64,000 nt of DNA, taken from contig OY740769.1 of NCBI GenBank assembly GCA_963513935.1, positions 74,355,712 to 74,419,711 of the forward strand, in the 5' to 3' direction. A program made the translations under genes and the position numbers. This document shows positions 56,501 through 60,184 of this stretch, in pieces. The stretch comes from Aphrophora alni (lineage: Eukaryota; Arthropoda; Insecta; Hemiptera; Aphrophoridae). The notes under the pieces are model-generated. The model was not told the DNA's origin and searched no databases. It worked only from the letters and a program-made list of their open reading frames with translations. How positions within the stretch are numbered: the stretch's first letter is position 1; each line of letters begins with the position of its first letter.

Positions 56501-59245
56501 TACAGTACTTGTGGTATGGCTCACAACAGCATGCACAATGGATTAGCTGCAACAAAAATTTATTTTTATAAACAAATCAACTATTGAACTATATGTTCAT
56601 TTCTAGGAAAACTAATAACAAAATATCTCATGTGGGCTAATACCCTGTCATAACATTAATATTCTTTTGAATAACCAAACTCAATCCACATGATACCTCC
56701 GACCTTTTTATAAATATTATACAGATTTGAATCCCAAAGCTTTGTGAAATAAGTCAATGCAGGACCACCAAATAAAACATAAATTCTTTAAAAAATGTAA
56801 AATATCTGTTATTTTGAAATTTATTACAAATTTCCTTAGTTGTTCAACTAATAGTAATAATATTCAAAACAAATTTGTCTGAAATTTAATAAAAACTCAA
56901 AATGTGAAATAGTTATTACAGTTATTTGCGGTTAACTGTGATCGGAACTATTTTGCATAAAAAAATTCTGATAATACATCAATATAGAGATAGGACATGG
57001 ATTTAAAAAATTAAGAAAAAACTAACTACATTAATGCAATGTCAGTGTTTATTGATACAATGTACACAATACGTAAATCAATACAGTAACAGATTAAGAC
57101 CATTCAAATTAATTTCATTTATTAAAAAAAGTCTTATATCGAATTTTGTATCAACGTCTTTCATCTTTTCTTAACAGTGAGGGTGCGCCAACACTAAAGT
57201 TACATGAGGTCATATGCTGCACCCTCTTTTTGTTGCTTAATGTACGTCAAAGCTAAGTCTATTCCCTTTAAACCAAAGTATGTGATTTTTTTGTGTAATT
57301 TCATCATCTACCTCACGATTGATGTCCAAATCAGCAAAAGAGTTTAACTGTTAACGCCATATAGACCTCTTAAAGAAAAGAAGGTGGATCGCATAGGGAG
57401 AGTGCGGAGGAAACTATGAGTGTATTGTTAGAGACTCATTTCCTCAAATCTATCCTGTTCGATCCCACACAAACACAAAAGATAGTGACAGAAACCAGAT
57501 GGAAAGGTATTAAGGCTTTGCAAAATAGCAAAGAGTTTGGCAGAAAATACATTATTAGCTGAGGGTAATCCATACATATATGTCTGACCGGATGAGTAAT
57601 ATCCGCAACCGACTTTATTATACAGTTTAGAACCACCAGTGAAAATAATTTCACTAGATGGGTATTCATCAAATACATAGTGAAACTCCTGACGATACAC
57701 TACATCAGGAGGGTTGTGCTTGATCAACCTGGACAAAGAAAAATGTAAATTTAGCATTTGAACAAGCCATGGAAGAATAAAACATGGAGCATACTCATTT
57801 ATTGGAGGTCTATTAAAAAGTCCCAAATTGTCAAGAATTCTTAAAGTTCTAATTCAAATGGGCCATTACAATTTTGACGACATTCATATCGTTCAGCCAA
57901 AGGATTTTTAAAAACGATGTTGTAAGCCGGATGAAACAGTTTGGAACGCAGACTACAGATATATGTTATTTGTAGTTGTGTTTTCATTGAGAAAGAGATG
58001 GTTTAGCAGGCTCAACAAGTAAGCCTGAAACTGGACTCGAACGAAATGCTCCCGAAGCAATATGCAGTGCAGTTACATATTGAATCAAGCTTCTTAATTG
58101 TTGATGGTCTTGCGCATGAGTAGACTATGGAACCATAACCAATCTGTGATTGAACAACAGCACAGTAAAAATGTAGCAATCAGGTCCTAACGGCTCCCCC
58201 ACTAAGAACAGTTGAGAACATGTAACATGTTAAGTATTTTATTGCGCCGTGTTTTCAGGTCAGATAAATATAGAATCCAAAAGAGTCTTCGATCAAAAAA
58301 AAGGCCTAAAAATTGAGCAGGTACAGCAGTTTGAATTTATGTTGAGAAATAATAAAGACTGAAGGTTTAATTTTCATTACTGTTGAGACAGATGGTTCTT
58401 GGTGGAATTCCATGTTTAAAGATAATAAAACACAATTTTTTTTAAATTTTGTAATATCCACTTTTTATAAAAAATGGATATTAAAAAATTAAAAATTTAA
58501 AAAATGTGTTTTATTAGCTGAAGGTTTAGTCTATGGCGACTAAAAGCAATACATTTTTCAAGAAGAATACTTAAATCCTGTCAATCTTGACTATGATTGC
58601 AGTTTATTTGTTACCAGTTCGGCAGTTGCCATACCTCAAGAAGCAAAAGAGGATAAAAAAAATTTATGAAATGTTGTCAAATTGTAGTATTTGGCTGAGT
58701 ATTAACATTTACAAAAAATATAGAAAAAAAATAATTCACATTTTTTTATATGATAACTTGGCGTGTCTCTAACTGGACAATAGAGCAAATTCATCGAATT
58801 TTAATAATTTCTCGTTTTGCTTTTGGCACAATCTGTTAAATGAATATTAAGCGAGTCTATTATACTCATTTATTTTTCTAATTCTGAAAATAAGTGAATT
58901 AGGAATTTTCGGGAACCTCAGGTGAAGGACAGTAAAATGTTTGTGTAGCACTATATATGCTGGATAAGTAAGAATAAAATTTTATCTAAAAATAAGAGAA
59001 GAAGAAAAAAAGGAAGTTTACTAGAATCGATTTACCTTATCTAAGCCTCCACTGCCACAGAGGAAACACAATGCTAGAGTGTTAAAGGTTATATCTGAAC
59101 CAATGAGAGCAAAGCCAGTTTTACATATTTCTTCTGGGTCGTAGCTTTCCCAAAAGTCAACAGAAATAGCAGCACTCTCATTCTTTTCTGGAATCCCATC
59201 CAATAGCTCACAATTCTGTCGACCAAGATCTTGTAGTGTTCGAGC
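1336..59245 (-). CDS. trx: trithorax (KMT2A/B-type H3K4 methyltransferase), partial, nine exons spanning the window
   Basis: Minus-strand gene assembled from exons 59036-59245, 56298-56546, 41117-41278, 39096-39208, 30541-30685, 14972-15401, 2871-7245, 1668-1833 and 1336-1482. All eight introns have GT/AG ends and reading phase is kept at each join, which strongly supports the model. Domain order is that of Trx/MLL: PHD1-3, bromodomain-like segment, extended PHD, FYRN, long middle region, FYRC, Win motif, SET. The family works in the nucleus in COMPASS-like complexes (WDR5, RbBP5, Ash2L) and methylates histone H3 lysine 4 to keep homeotic genes active. About 2,000 residues are encoded here. 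Missing are the N-terminal part (AT hooks/CXXC-type region) to the right, and the last part of SET plus post-SET to the left. trx rather than trr is favoured by the PHD1-3 cassette, the bromodomain-like segment and the Taspase1-type sites. Introns hold nearly all the transposons of the window. Confidence 0.95.
1668..1833 (-). CDS. trx: trx exon: N-terminal half of SET domain
   Basis: One base plus 55 codons, ending in phase 0. Contains [24 protein letters not shown] and VIEYAGE, nearly identical to Trx/MLL SET-N, including the HGRGLF loop that helps bind S-adenosylmethionine. Acceptor AG 1834-1835 and donor GT 1666-1667. The first T completes a split serine codon from the giant exon, giving NGNS-RRATS as in other insects. 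Confidence 0.95.
1834..2870 (-). other. trx intron, no recognised content
   Basis: 1037 bases between the giant exon and the first SET exon. AT-rich, with no open frame of note, inverted repeat or similarity to other parts of the window that I could see. Confidence 0.6.
2871..7245 (-). CDS. trx: trx giant exon: bromodomain helices, ePHD, FYRN, Taspase1-type sites, FYRC and Win motif
   Basis: A single 4375-nt exon; acceptor AG at 7246-7247, donor GT at 2869-2870. Counting from the internal Met at 7189 (not the true start): bromodomain-like helices about 27-70; extended PHD from CLLC at 132 to about 237; FYRN about 279-335; a low-complexity middle with three QVDGxxD motifs at 546, 600 and 630 and a C-x2-C-x12-H-x3-C finger at 651-671; Gln/Thr/Val-rich stretch about 880-1110; FYRC about 1293-1380; Win motif GCARTE at 1398-1403; then [14 protein letters not shown] leading into SET. 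FYRN and FYRC are known to pair after Taspase1 cleavage in this family. The last 11 codons of the open frame, past 2871, are intron. Confidence 0.95.
7497..9229 (-). mobile_element. Non-autonomous piggyBac-family element flanked by TTAA
   Basis: TTAA lies at both 7493-7496 and 9230-9233. The ends read CCCTGTCGG.. on the left and, inverted, CCCACCAACGG.. on the right. Most of the interior matches the 22868-28068 element in reverse orientation: 8990-9200 matches its left subterminal region, and 7560-7720 matches its right subterminal region. There is no transposase frame. The stretch 7900-8170 repeats a module (CTATGCACCTTTCTG...CAAAAAACTCCAAATG) seen several times at 27.2-27.7 kb. It contains a perfect 18-bp palindrome at 9196-9213. 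The open frame at 8669-8977 is not homologous to anything I recognise and is probably fortuitous. Confidence 0.8.
9310..11669 (+). mobile_element. Mariner-like DNA transposon with terminal inverted repeats of about 550 bp
   Basis: The element is flanked by TA (9308-9309 and 11670-11671). The left end GATTAGGAGAAAC-type sequence and the inverted right end align through roughly 550 bp, including the shared ATTCAGGAAGA at the tips, TTCTACTAGTGAAA about 50 bp in, and TTTTCAAAATGGCAGC further in. The long arms surround a decayed transposase at 10012-10997. Long inverted repeats of this length are uncommon among mariner elements. Confidence 0.82.
10012..10997 (+). pseudogene. Mariner-type transposase, decayed
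   Basis: The first 143 codons (10012-10443) are intact. [19 protein letters not shown] begins a family-typical N-terminal helix-turn-helix region, with a second HTH around [19 protein letters not shown]. After the stop at 10441-10443 homology continues in shifting frames: HVWSDENP (first catalytic Asp) near 10457, [14 protein letters not shown] (second Asp) near 10672, then [16 protein letters not shown] near 10780 where the third acidic residue lies. At least one stop and several frameshifts make it inactive. It sits centrally between the long inverted repeats of its element. Confidence 0.8.
11672..13084. other. Intronic DNA with a probable SINE trace and a LINE 3' region
   Basis: At 12003-12013 the minus strand reads GGTTCAATCCC, a near-consensus RNA polymerase III B box, within a segment that looks like a tRNA-derived SINE (about 11870-12040). 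From about 12640 to 13084 there is A/T-rich sequence with two similar CAGGGC-type blocks (12840, 12940), probably the 3' untranslated end of the minus-strand LINE that follows. Nothing else was recognised. Confidence 0.35.
13085..13640 (-). pseudogene. LINE (non-LTR retrotransposon) RNase H fragment
   Basis: Overlapping minus-strand frames give [11 protein letters not shown] and [13 protein letters not shown], typical of the RNase H domain (E and D metal-ligand positions) in I/Jockey/R1-type LINEs. The upstream part (13343-13600, [28 protein letters not shown]) matches the fragment at 57428-57826 nearly block for block, so both are copies of one family. Frameshifts between 13350 and 13450 break the frame. 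Confidence 0.75.
13650..14240 (+). repeat. Dispersed repeat family, copy 1
   Basis: Shares with 20255-20990 an ordered series of blocks: GTGTGTACTGATTAG, TTTATAAATAAATCTGAG, GTGGGG.ATA.GAC.TTTG, TTTTTACAAAT.A, and GCAGTCTA.CTTTTGT.AGATAATAC. Degenerate, without coding capacity. Likely an unclassified transposable element. Confidence 0.6.
14972..15401 (-). CDS. trx: trx exon: acidic linker inside the bromodomain-like region
   Basis: 143 codons plus one base. It opens [15 protein letters not shown] and is rich in Glu, Asp and Ser, with no recognised fold; an insertion of this kind also exists in KMT2A between helices of the bromodomain-like region. Acceptor AG 15402-15403 and donor GT 14970-14971. 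The open frame, the phase match on both sides and the absence of stops support it as coding. A competing frame beginning at 15397 is open only to 15206 and does not fit the phases. Confidence 0.82.
15404..15924. other. Start of 15.1-kb trx intron, no recognised content
   Basis: About 520 bases of AT-rich sequence between the acidic-linker exon and the Penelope-type element. No open frame or repeat recognised. Confidence 0.5.
15925..17145 (-). mobile_element. Penelope-like element fragment enclosed by inverted terminal repeats
   Basis: The two ends are inverted copies of each other over roughly 190 bp: CCTATTAGTTTAGATTTTG at 15940 is the reverse of the sequence near 17100, and ACCTTGGAAAG near 15985 reappears inverted as CTTTCCAAGGT near 17063. 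Between them the minus strand encodes broken Penelope-type protein: [12 protein letters not shown] near 16680, followed by remnants of the GIY-YIG region (YLPTTVQV..., 16400-16520). Penelope elements are known for terminal repeats that can lie in inverted order. The coding part has many stops. Confidence 0.68.
17146..17868. other. Intronic DNA, no recognised content
   Basis: About 720 bases between the Penelope-type element and the hAT-like MITE. A short block near 17270 (TAGTTGCCCTTGAAC) resembles the dispersed repeat family in inverted orientation. A C-rich run lies at 17845-17856. Confidence 0.4.
17869..20177. mobile_element. hAT-like MITE interrupted by a piggyBac derivative
   Basis: Left piece 17869-17939 and right piece 20085-20177 have opposed ends: CAGTGCTGTGTCCGTTAAC on the left, and CAGTAGTGGTGGGCATTAAC read inverted on the right. 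CAGTGGTGGGCA-type tips are usual for hAT transposons. The interior between 17940 and 20084 is piggyBac-related and flanked by TTAA. Joining the two flanks would leave a short element of about 160 bp with imperfect TIRs. A clean 8-bp target duplication outside the ends was not found. Confidence 0.55.
17940..20084 (+). mobile_element. piggyBac deletion derivative lacking the transposase frame
   Basis: TTAA lies at 17936-17939 and 20085-20088. From 17950 to about 19560 it aligns with 22880-24535 of the complete element, and from 19565 to 20050 with 26660 onward, in the same orientation. The join lies at ATGGGATCCAG-GAAAATGA, just after the position of the transposase start codon. The subterminal palindrome CGACCC-n6-GGGTCG is at 17956-17973. 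End tips differ from the complete element (CCCTATAGTTGC left, CCTGCCAGAC right, inverted). Confidence 0.78.
20255..20990 (+). repeat. Dispersed repeat family, copy 2
   Basis: Best preserved of at least four copies. Shares the block order of 13650-14240, including TTTATAAATAAATCTGAG, AGTGGGGAATATGAC, and GCAGTCTACCTTTTGTAAG. No protein homology. The 81-codon frame at 20672-20917 lies in it and is not conserved in the other copies. Confidence 0.6.
21000..22863. other. Intronic DNA, no recognised content
   Basis: About 1.9 kb of AT-rich sequence to the left of the complete piggyBac element. No protein homology, tandem array or inverted repeat was recognised. Confidence 0.45.
24523..26561 (+). 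pseudogene. piggyBac transposase (PGBD type), broken by two frameshifts
   Basis: Start ATG at 24523 opens an acidic Ser/Glu/Asp-rich N-terminus (194 codons to 25107). Homology then moves to another frame (25034-26173) around 25080-25095, just before VEETN. The three catalytic aspartates of the DDE_Tnp_1_7 fold are present: CIDES (25487-25489), FTDNFYT (25733-25735) and GGVDNKD (26045-26047). A second shift near 26145 moves the reading to the frame ending at 26561, which holds the C-terminal cysteine-rich domain CIVC...WCPVC...IHEKCF...HHW (26333-26455). All motifs are present, so decay is recent or the shifts are sequencing errors. The enzyme would cut and paste DNA at TTAA without a footprint. 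Confidence 0.9.
26930..27840. repeat. Tandem-like modules in the right arm of the piggyBac element
   Basis: A unit of roughly 330-350 bp recurs about three times. Landmarks are CTACACA.CTAAATTCTA with CACCTTTCTGA at 26920, 27256 and 27620; GACCATTTTACCTTTTT at 27026, 27363 and 27721; and ATATTCACAAATATTAC-like blocks at 27100, 27440 and 27806. The related element at 7497-9229 has the same landmarks inverted (7930-8150). Confidence 0.7.
28073..28619. other. Intronic DNA, no recognised content
   Basis: About 550 bases to the right of the piggyBac element; no homology recognised. Confidence 0.4.
28620..29130 (-). pseudogene. Penelope-like retroelement GIY-YIG endonuclease fragment
   Basis: The frame 28813-29094 reads [23 protein letters not shown] followed by [18 protein letters not shown] and [20 protein letters not shown]. 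This is the GIY-YIG endonuclease arrangement found at the C-terminus of Penelope-like elements (GVY, then FYV, a conserved Arg, and a distal Glu). The consensus CxxC is degraded to CTDY, and the usual FYxGQT glycine is replaced by Asn. It belongs to a different subfamily from the 15.9-17.1 kb copy. No reverse transcriptase remains nearby. Confidence 0.75.
29830..29982 (+). repeat. Isolated terminal repeat of the Penelope-like family
   Basis: Matches the right arm of the 15925-17145 element: AACTTTAGTGTTTTT, ACTATTAGGTAATACCAAGG, CCATTTTCCAAGGTA and CATACAAAATCTAAC. There is no coding sequence attached. Confidence 0.65.
30000..30538. other. Intronic DNA, no recognised content
   Basis: About 540 bases left of the trx exon at 30541. 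Contains TGCCTTGCGGCATCATCGGGC (30226-30246) and nothing identified. Confidence 0.35.
30541..30685 (-). CDS. trx: trx exon: end of PHD3 and start of bromodomain-like region
   Basis: One base completes the split arginine codon, then 48 codons. The reading [18 protein letters not shown] with downstream LLKWSPKK parallels MLL VNCTERHPAEWRLALEKEL...LLRYRQ. The CC pair supplies the last PHD3 zinc ligands; the tryptophan-rich helix begins the bromodomain-like segment. Acceptor AG 30686-30687, donor GT 30539-30540, leaving phase 0. Confidence 0.9.
30688..31690. other. Intronic DNA, no recognised content
   Basis: About 1 kb of the 8.4-kb trx intron with no protein homology or repeat recognised. Confidence 0.4.
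31695..31910 (+). pseudogene. LINE C-terminal zinc-knuckle fragment
   Basis: The frame reads [19 protein letters not shown] followed by an arginine-rich helix and [12 protein letters not shown]. The pattern C-x6-H-x4-C with ETLxHILxxCP is common at the C-terminus of RNase H-bearing non-LTR retrotransposons. It is short and isolated, so the call is tentative. Confidence 0.4.
31960..33060. other. Intronic DNA with a possible dispersed repeat
   Basis: Around 32440-32530 a stretch (ACATACCAAATTTGATTAAAA, then AGATACAGACAGACAC) resembles short repeats widespread in insect introns. The rest is featureless AT-rich sequence. Confidence 0.3.
33070..33330 (+). repeat. Dispersed repeat family, copy 3 (partial)
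   Basis: Matches the 3' half of copies 1 and 2: TTTTTTACAAATCATGATCAAA, CGATTATCAGAATTAATTG, GTCAGACATAAACC, then GGCCAACTAAGTTCTCC and ATTAGCCTTAATG. Confidence 0.55.
33751..33958. repeat. Two-copy tandem repeat, period about 108 bp
   Basis: Copy 1 starts TTCCATATTGTCCATTTC at 33751 and copy 2 TTCCATAATGTCCATTC at 33859; both end CTCCTAATAACAGT. The copies differ by a handful of bases and by the length of an A run, so duplication was recent compared with neighbouring elements. Confidence 0.88.
33970..34095. repeat. Cluster of AGCTCAAGCTTG-type short palindromic repeats
   Basis: AAAGCTCAA / GCTTGA / AAGCTTGAGCTTGG / AAGCTTAAGCTTGG units recur about every 20 bp in both orientations right after the 108-bp tandem repeat. 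Possibly a degenerate minisatellite. Confidence 0.6.
34100..35550. other. Intronic DNA, little recognised
   Basis: At 34270-34330 ACTTGGTATACTAGTA is answered by ATACCAAGTTTCAGG, an insect-wide dispersed repeat style. At 34553-34615 two diverged GC-richer copies of CCAATGC(G/A)(G/A)GCTAC lie in tandem. The remainder is featureless. Confidence 0.3.
35555..35998 (+). pseudogene. LINE RNase H C-terminal fragment
   Basis: The reading [24 protein letters not shown] corresponds to the RNase H end motif (GH.G..GNE.AD.LA..G). Further on, in shifting frames, there is [21 protein letters not shown] and LQKIGLED. The segment ends near an A-rich run at 36000-36010, which may be its poly(A) tail. Frames are broken by stops and shifts. 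Confidence 0.6.
36250..36440 (-). pseudogene. LINE ORF1 (gag-like) zinc-knuckle fragment
   Basis: The minus strand reads [21 protein letters not shown] followed by IKENLS. This is the terminal CCHC knuckle ([15 protein letters not shown]) seen in ORF1 proteins of Jockey/I-type LINEs. It is isolated and truncated. Confidence 0.7.
36445..37070. other. Intronic DNA, no recognised content
   Basis: About 620 bases; may include more of the ORF1 region on the minus strand, but no motif is clear. Confidence 0.3.
37080..37440 (-). repeat. Dispersed repeat family, copy 4 (inverted)
   Basis: Read on the minus strand it has GGCCAACTAGCTCTCCCAC, ATTAGGCTTCATG, and GCAGTCTTCTTTTATTAGATAATAC in the same order as copies 1-3. 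Confidence 0.55.
37585..38312 (-). pseudogene. Tigger/pogo-type transposon remnant
   Basis: The minus-strand frame 37588-37782 reads [25 protein letters not shown]. The IFNxDEtGLFW block holds the first catalytic Asp of pogo/Tigger DDE transposases. To the right, the minus strand begins CAGTTGTCCCTTGCTATTC at 38312, immediately after TA (38313-38314), a Tigger-like terminal inverted repeat. The opposite terminus and most of the transposase are missing. Confidence 0.72.
38320..39094. other. Intronic DNA, no recognised content
   Basis: About 770 bases between the Tigger remnant and the PHD3 exon. Confidence 0.4.
39096..39208 (-). CDS. trx: trx exon: core of PHD3
   Basis: Thirty-seven codons plus two bases. 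It starts [21 protein letters not shown] and runs to EFIC, matching the H3K4me3-reading PHD3 of MLL (MMQCGKCDRWVHSKCENLSDEMYE). Aromatic W in CKCWVH occupies the cage position. Acceptor AG 39209-39210; donor GT 39094-39095. The two leftover bases plus the G opening the next exon make an arginine codon. Confidence 0.93.
39425..39469. repeat. (TG)n(TA)n microsatellite
   Basis: A TG run followed by about 15 TA units, directly next to the left end of the Penelope-type fragment at 39471. Confidence 0.95.
39471..39965 (-). mobile_element. Penelope-like element fragment, second copy
   Basis: Begins ATTAGATTTTGTATGGACAGG and ACCTTGGAAAG, as does 15940-15995. It then aligns with 16130-16530 including TTGTGACCCATTGATGAGAC, CATCATGTCTGTGG and CTGTAGTTGGTAGATAAC. 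On the minus strand this is the broken GIY-YIG region. The right end is truncated near 39965. Confidence 0.65.
39970..41113. other. Intronic DNA, no recognised content
   Basis: About 1.1 kb of the 1.9-kb trx intron; nothing recognised. Confidence 0.4.
41117..41278 (-). CDS. trx: trx exon: PHD2/PHD3 junction
   Basis: Fifty-four codons in phase 0. Acceptor AG is at 41279-41280 and the donor at 41115-41116. Cysteine pairs [16 protein letters not shown] and [14 protein letters not shown] follow the KMT2A pattern RCKSC...[26 protein letters not shown] closely. It lies alone between a 15.0-kb and a 1.9-kb intron and can be recognised only from homology and splice phase. Confidence 0.93.
41771..41812. 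repeat. (AT)n microsatellite
   Basis: About 21 AT units. Confidence 0.95.
41905..42260 (-). other. Possible LINE 3' end
   Basis: GATTGATTGATTTATTG at 41906-41922 would be a short tandem 3' tail of a minus-strand retroelement. It is followed by a C/T-rich tract at 42045-42095. No coding homology supports it. Confidence 0.25.
42540..43260 (+). pseudogene. Tigger/pogo-type terminal repeats and transposase N-terminus
   Basis: TA at 42538-42539 is followed by CAGTAGAACCCCTCTAATCC, then GGTCGGATTATCCGA, a Tigger-type TIR. A second TIR-like start, CAGTAGAACTTCTGTTAACC, begins at 42719 after TA. Around 43096-43150 the plus strand reads [18 protein letters not shown], the pipsqueak-type helix-turn-helix of Tigger/jerky transposases. 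KRVLVSF just before it is in another frame. The rest of the transposase is absent. Confidence 0.65.
43170..43211. repeat. Tandem duplication of a 21-bp unit
   Basis: GATGACACAGCACTG(A/C)AGCGG occurs twice back to back, one mismatch. Confidence 0.9.
43376..44470 (-). pseudogene. LINE RNase H domain and 3' region
   Basis: Frame 43985-44278 contains [21 protein letters not shown] with AKEGAE, the C-terminal RNase H motif (His replaced by Gln at the usual GHxG). Upstream on the minus strand, in another frame, are [10 protein letters not shown] (the DGS start, mutated) and [15 protein letters not shown] (metal-binding Glu). The non-coding 3' part probably runs to about 43376. It is a different LINE family from 13.1/57.4 kb. 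Confidence 0.78.
44475..47810. other. 3.3 kb of intronic DNA with no confident feature
   Basis: Contains a T run at 44911-44928 and a somewhat GC-richer patch at 45290-45370. The 148-codon minus-strand frame at 46082-46528 has no recognised domain. Nothing here resembles known genes or other parts of the window. Confidence 0.4.
47815..48270. mobile_element. TTAA-flanked MITE with perfect 18-bp terminal inverted repeats
   Basis: TTAA lies at 47811-47814 and 48271-48274. Both ends read CCTTCGAGCGCTCGTGTC inward without a mismatch. The repeat contains the palindrome GAGCGCTC. The interior is richer in G+C than the intron around it, and includes a second diverged end-like copy (GCGAGCGCTTGTGTAAGTGC at 48231). 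The TTAA duplication points to mobilisation by a piggyBac-type transposase. An open frame at 47881-48192 (103 codons) is not homologous to any transposase I know. Confidence 0.85.
48275..49950. other. Intronic DNA, no recognised content
   Basis: About 1.7 kb, AT-rich. The open frames at 48901-49279 are low-complexity and overlap each other. Confidence 0.4.
49960..50092 (+). repeat. Isolated terminal repeat of the Penelope-like family
   Basis: Same blocks as 29830-29982: GTGAACAGTGTATAC, ACTATTAGGTAATACTAAGG, CCATTTTCCAAGGGTA, CATACAAAATCTAA. Confidence 0.65.
50521..50554. repeat. (TG)n microsatellite
   Basis: Seventeen uninterrupted TG units. Confidence 0.95.
50600..52080. other. Intronic DNA with a partial dispersed repeat and a possible SINE B box
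   Basis: TAGTTGGCCTTGAATTTC near 50646 matches the inverted form of the dispersed repeat family. On the minus strand at 51130-51140 GGTTCGACTCC is a perfect RNA polymerase III B-box, but no convincing A box or cloverleaf was found around it. Confidence 0.35.
52084..54445 (+). pseudogene. Decayed LINE with reverse transcriptase and RNase H
   Basis: Motifs occur in order in changing plus-strand frames. [15 protein letters not shown] and [18 protein letters not shown] (RT motif 1) are near 52265-52390. [11 protein letters not shown] (motif 2) is at 52428. [10 protein letters not shown] (motif 4) is at 52672 and YADDL (catalytic motif 5) near 52776. IYRDGSLCL and SGVGYYVP (RNase H start) are near 53590-53645. 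[13 protein letters not shown] (RNase H end) is near 53892, and [14 protein letters not shown] (C-terminal zinc knuckle) near 54217. Stops and frameshifts are frequent. Order and motifs fit I/R1-type non-LTR elements. The 3' end runs into an AAG-repeat at 54425-54437. Confidence 0.85.
54446..55490. other. Intronic DNA, no recognised content
   Basis: About 1 kb; nothing recognised. Confidence 0.4.
55497..56211. mobile_element. MITE with perfect 14-bp terminal inverted repeats, TTAA/ATAA flanks
   Basis: Left end CACGTTAGCTGCCA follows TTAA (55493-55496). The right end, inverted, is identical and is followed by ATAA (56212-56215). If ATAA is a one-base decay of TTAA this is another piggyBac-type MITE. 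The interior holds several short GGTCCGGCCGGACC-like or CGGTCCAATCGATCCG near-palindromes (55655, 55712, 56107) and no coding frame of note. It lies only 86 bp from the PHD1/PHD2 exon. Confidence 0.75.
56298..56546 (-). CDS. trx: trx exon: rest of PHD1 and most of PHD2
   Basis: Eighty-three codons in phase 0, acceptor AG at 56547-56548 and donor GT at 56296-56297. [12 protein letters not shown] is the typical PHD CxxC-Hx2C core, followed by [16 protein letters not shown] and [14 protein letters not shown], which close PHD1 and open PHD2. The exon stops at ADRPW, and the next exon begins VCPLC, reproducing the MLL order W-(V/I)-C-x2-C. PHD fingers of Trx/MLL contribute to histone-tail reading and protein contacts. 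Confidence 0.93.
56549..57425. other. Intronic DNA, no recognised content
   Basis: About 880 bases right of the PHD1/PHD2 exon; nothing recognised. Confidence 0.4.
57428..58375 (-). pseudogene. LINE fragment: reverse transcriptase C-terminus to RNase H
   Basis: On the minus strand, from the right: [13 protein letters not shown] near 58280-58320 (RT thumb), [20 protein letters not shown] near 58040-58085, [14 protein letters not shown] near 57910-57960, then the frame 57428-57826 with [18 protein letters not shown] (RNase H start, Asp replaced by Gly) and [10 protein letters not shown]. Same family as 13085-13640. Several stops and frame changes make it inactive. Confidence 0.82.
58380..59030. 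other. Intronic DNA next to PHD1 exon
   Basis: A local inverted repeat lies at about 58440-58505 (TTTTTTAAATTTTGTAATATCC against its complement around GGATATTAAAAAATT). Nothing else recognised. Confidence 0.45.
59036..59245 (-). CDS. trx: trx exon: lead-in and first cysteines of PHD finger 1
   Basis: Seventy codons in phase 0 with acceptor AG at 59246-59247 and donor GT at 59034-59035. It ends in [11 protein letters not shown], matching the start of MLL PHD1 (CFLCASSG in KMT2A). The next exon continues with the second cysteine cluster, so PHD1 is split between exons. Upstream residues are acidic and serine-rich and not diagnostic. This is the most 5' trx exon recognised; searching by eye to 64000 did not reveal another. 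Confidence 0.9.
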
Positions 59246-59609
59246 CTATATTATAAAATTACATTAATAAATAAAAATCCTAAATATGAAGCAACAGATA
59301 CTGATTAAATTTTAAATGGTTAATTTGAAACTGTCGGCTTCAAGAAAAACCTCAAACATACATACATCCTTGAATTAAGTTTTTACAGAATTTGTAAATT
59401 TTACTTTCTTCAGATTATCTAGTTTATGTTTAATTACTGTTTGTATGAGTCTTTTTTCAGGACGTGCTGTTTGGAAGAGAATGAGTTTATTGAATTCTGC
59501 TATTGATTATCTTATAATTATTCAACGTTAAAATCGAGCATTTACATAAAACATACATAAAGTCTGGTTTAATTAAATTTATCCCCAAAATAAAAAATTA
59601 ATAAAAAAA

Positions 59610-59766
59610 GGAATTGTAGAAGTCCTGATCAGCTATGTAGTTCTAAAAATGATGCAGCCAAGTTTCATCAAAATCAGTTGCAAAAATCTAATTACTACTG
59701 ATTTTGATGAAACTAGGCTGCATCATCTCAGGAACTCCATAGCCCGACTAGGACTTCTACAATTCC
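59610..59766. repeat. Fold-back element (hairpin of about 69-bp arms)
   Basis: GGAATTGTAGAAGTCCT at 59610 is exactly complemented by the right arm ending 59766; TTTCATCAAAATCAGT near the apex is exactly complemented too. About 11 mismatches lie in between and the loop is about 18 bases. It resembles a small fold-back MITE. Confidence 0.88.
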
Positions 59767-60057
59767 AAGGTTTGGAGAAATAGCTGTCGTTTCCAACGAA
59801 AATTCATCATACAGAAAGCCAAAGCCATCTTTAATTGTCAAAGATATTCAACACAAATTTTAAAGTTGCTTCGTCTAGTCTTGTAGTCTAATTTGTTTAT
59901 TTCCTCTTCTTGTTGAAATTATATAGATTGAATTTAGTCATTAGCAGTCTGAATTGGCTTGATAGTTACTATTATTGAATTGCAGAGAACATTTAGTTAA
60001 TGTTGTTGAGTCTTACTAATTTTATAACTTATTCTTTCCTTAAAGTTCGTAGAAAAA

Positions 60058-60180
60058 TTGTATATTCACTAATTACTCATGATGGTGAAGGTGTCGTCTT
60101 CCTAGCTCGGTGCCTGCCAGAAGAGTGAGTATTCACTAATTACTCAAAATGTGAAGGTGACGTATTCTTAGCTTGATGAA
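60058..60180. repeat. Two-copy tandem repeat, period about 67 bp
   Basis: TATTCACTAATTACTCA occurs at 60063 and 60130, and each copy continues with TGTGAAGGTG-like and TTCTTAGCT-like blocks. Confidence 0.75.
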
Positions 60181-60184
60181 TATA

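Noticed and set aside
59610..59766. microRNA precursor
   Set aside because: Arms are about 69 bp with clustered mismatches, longer than a typical animal pre-miRNA; a fold-back element explains it better without small-RNA data.
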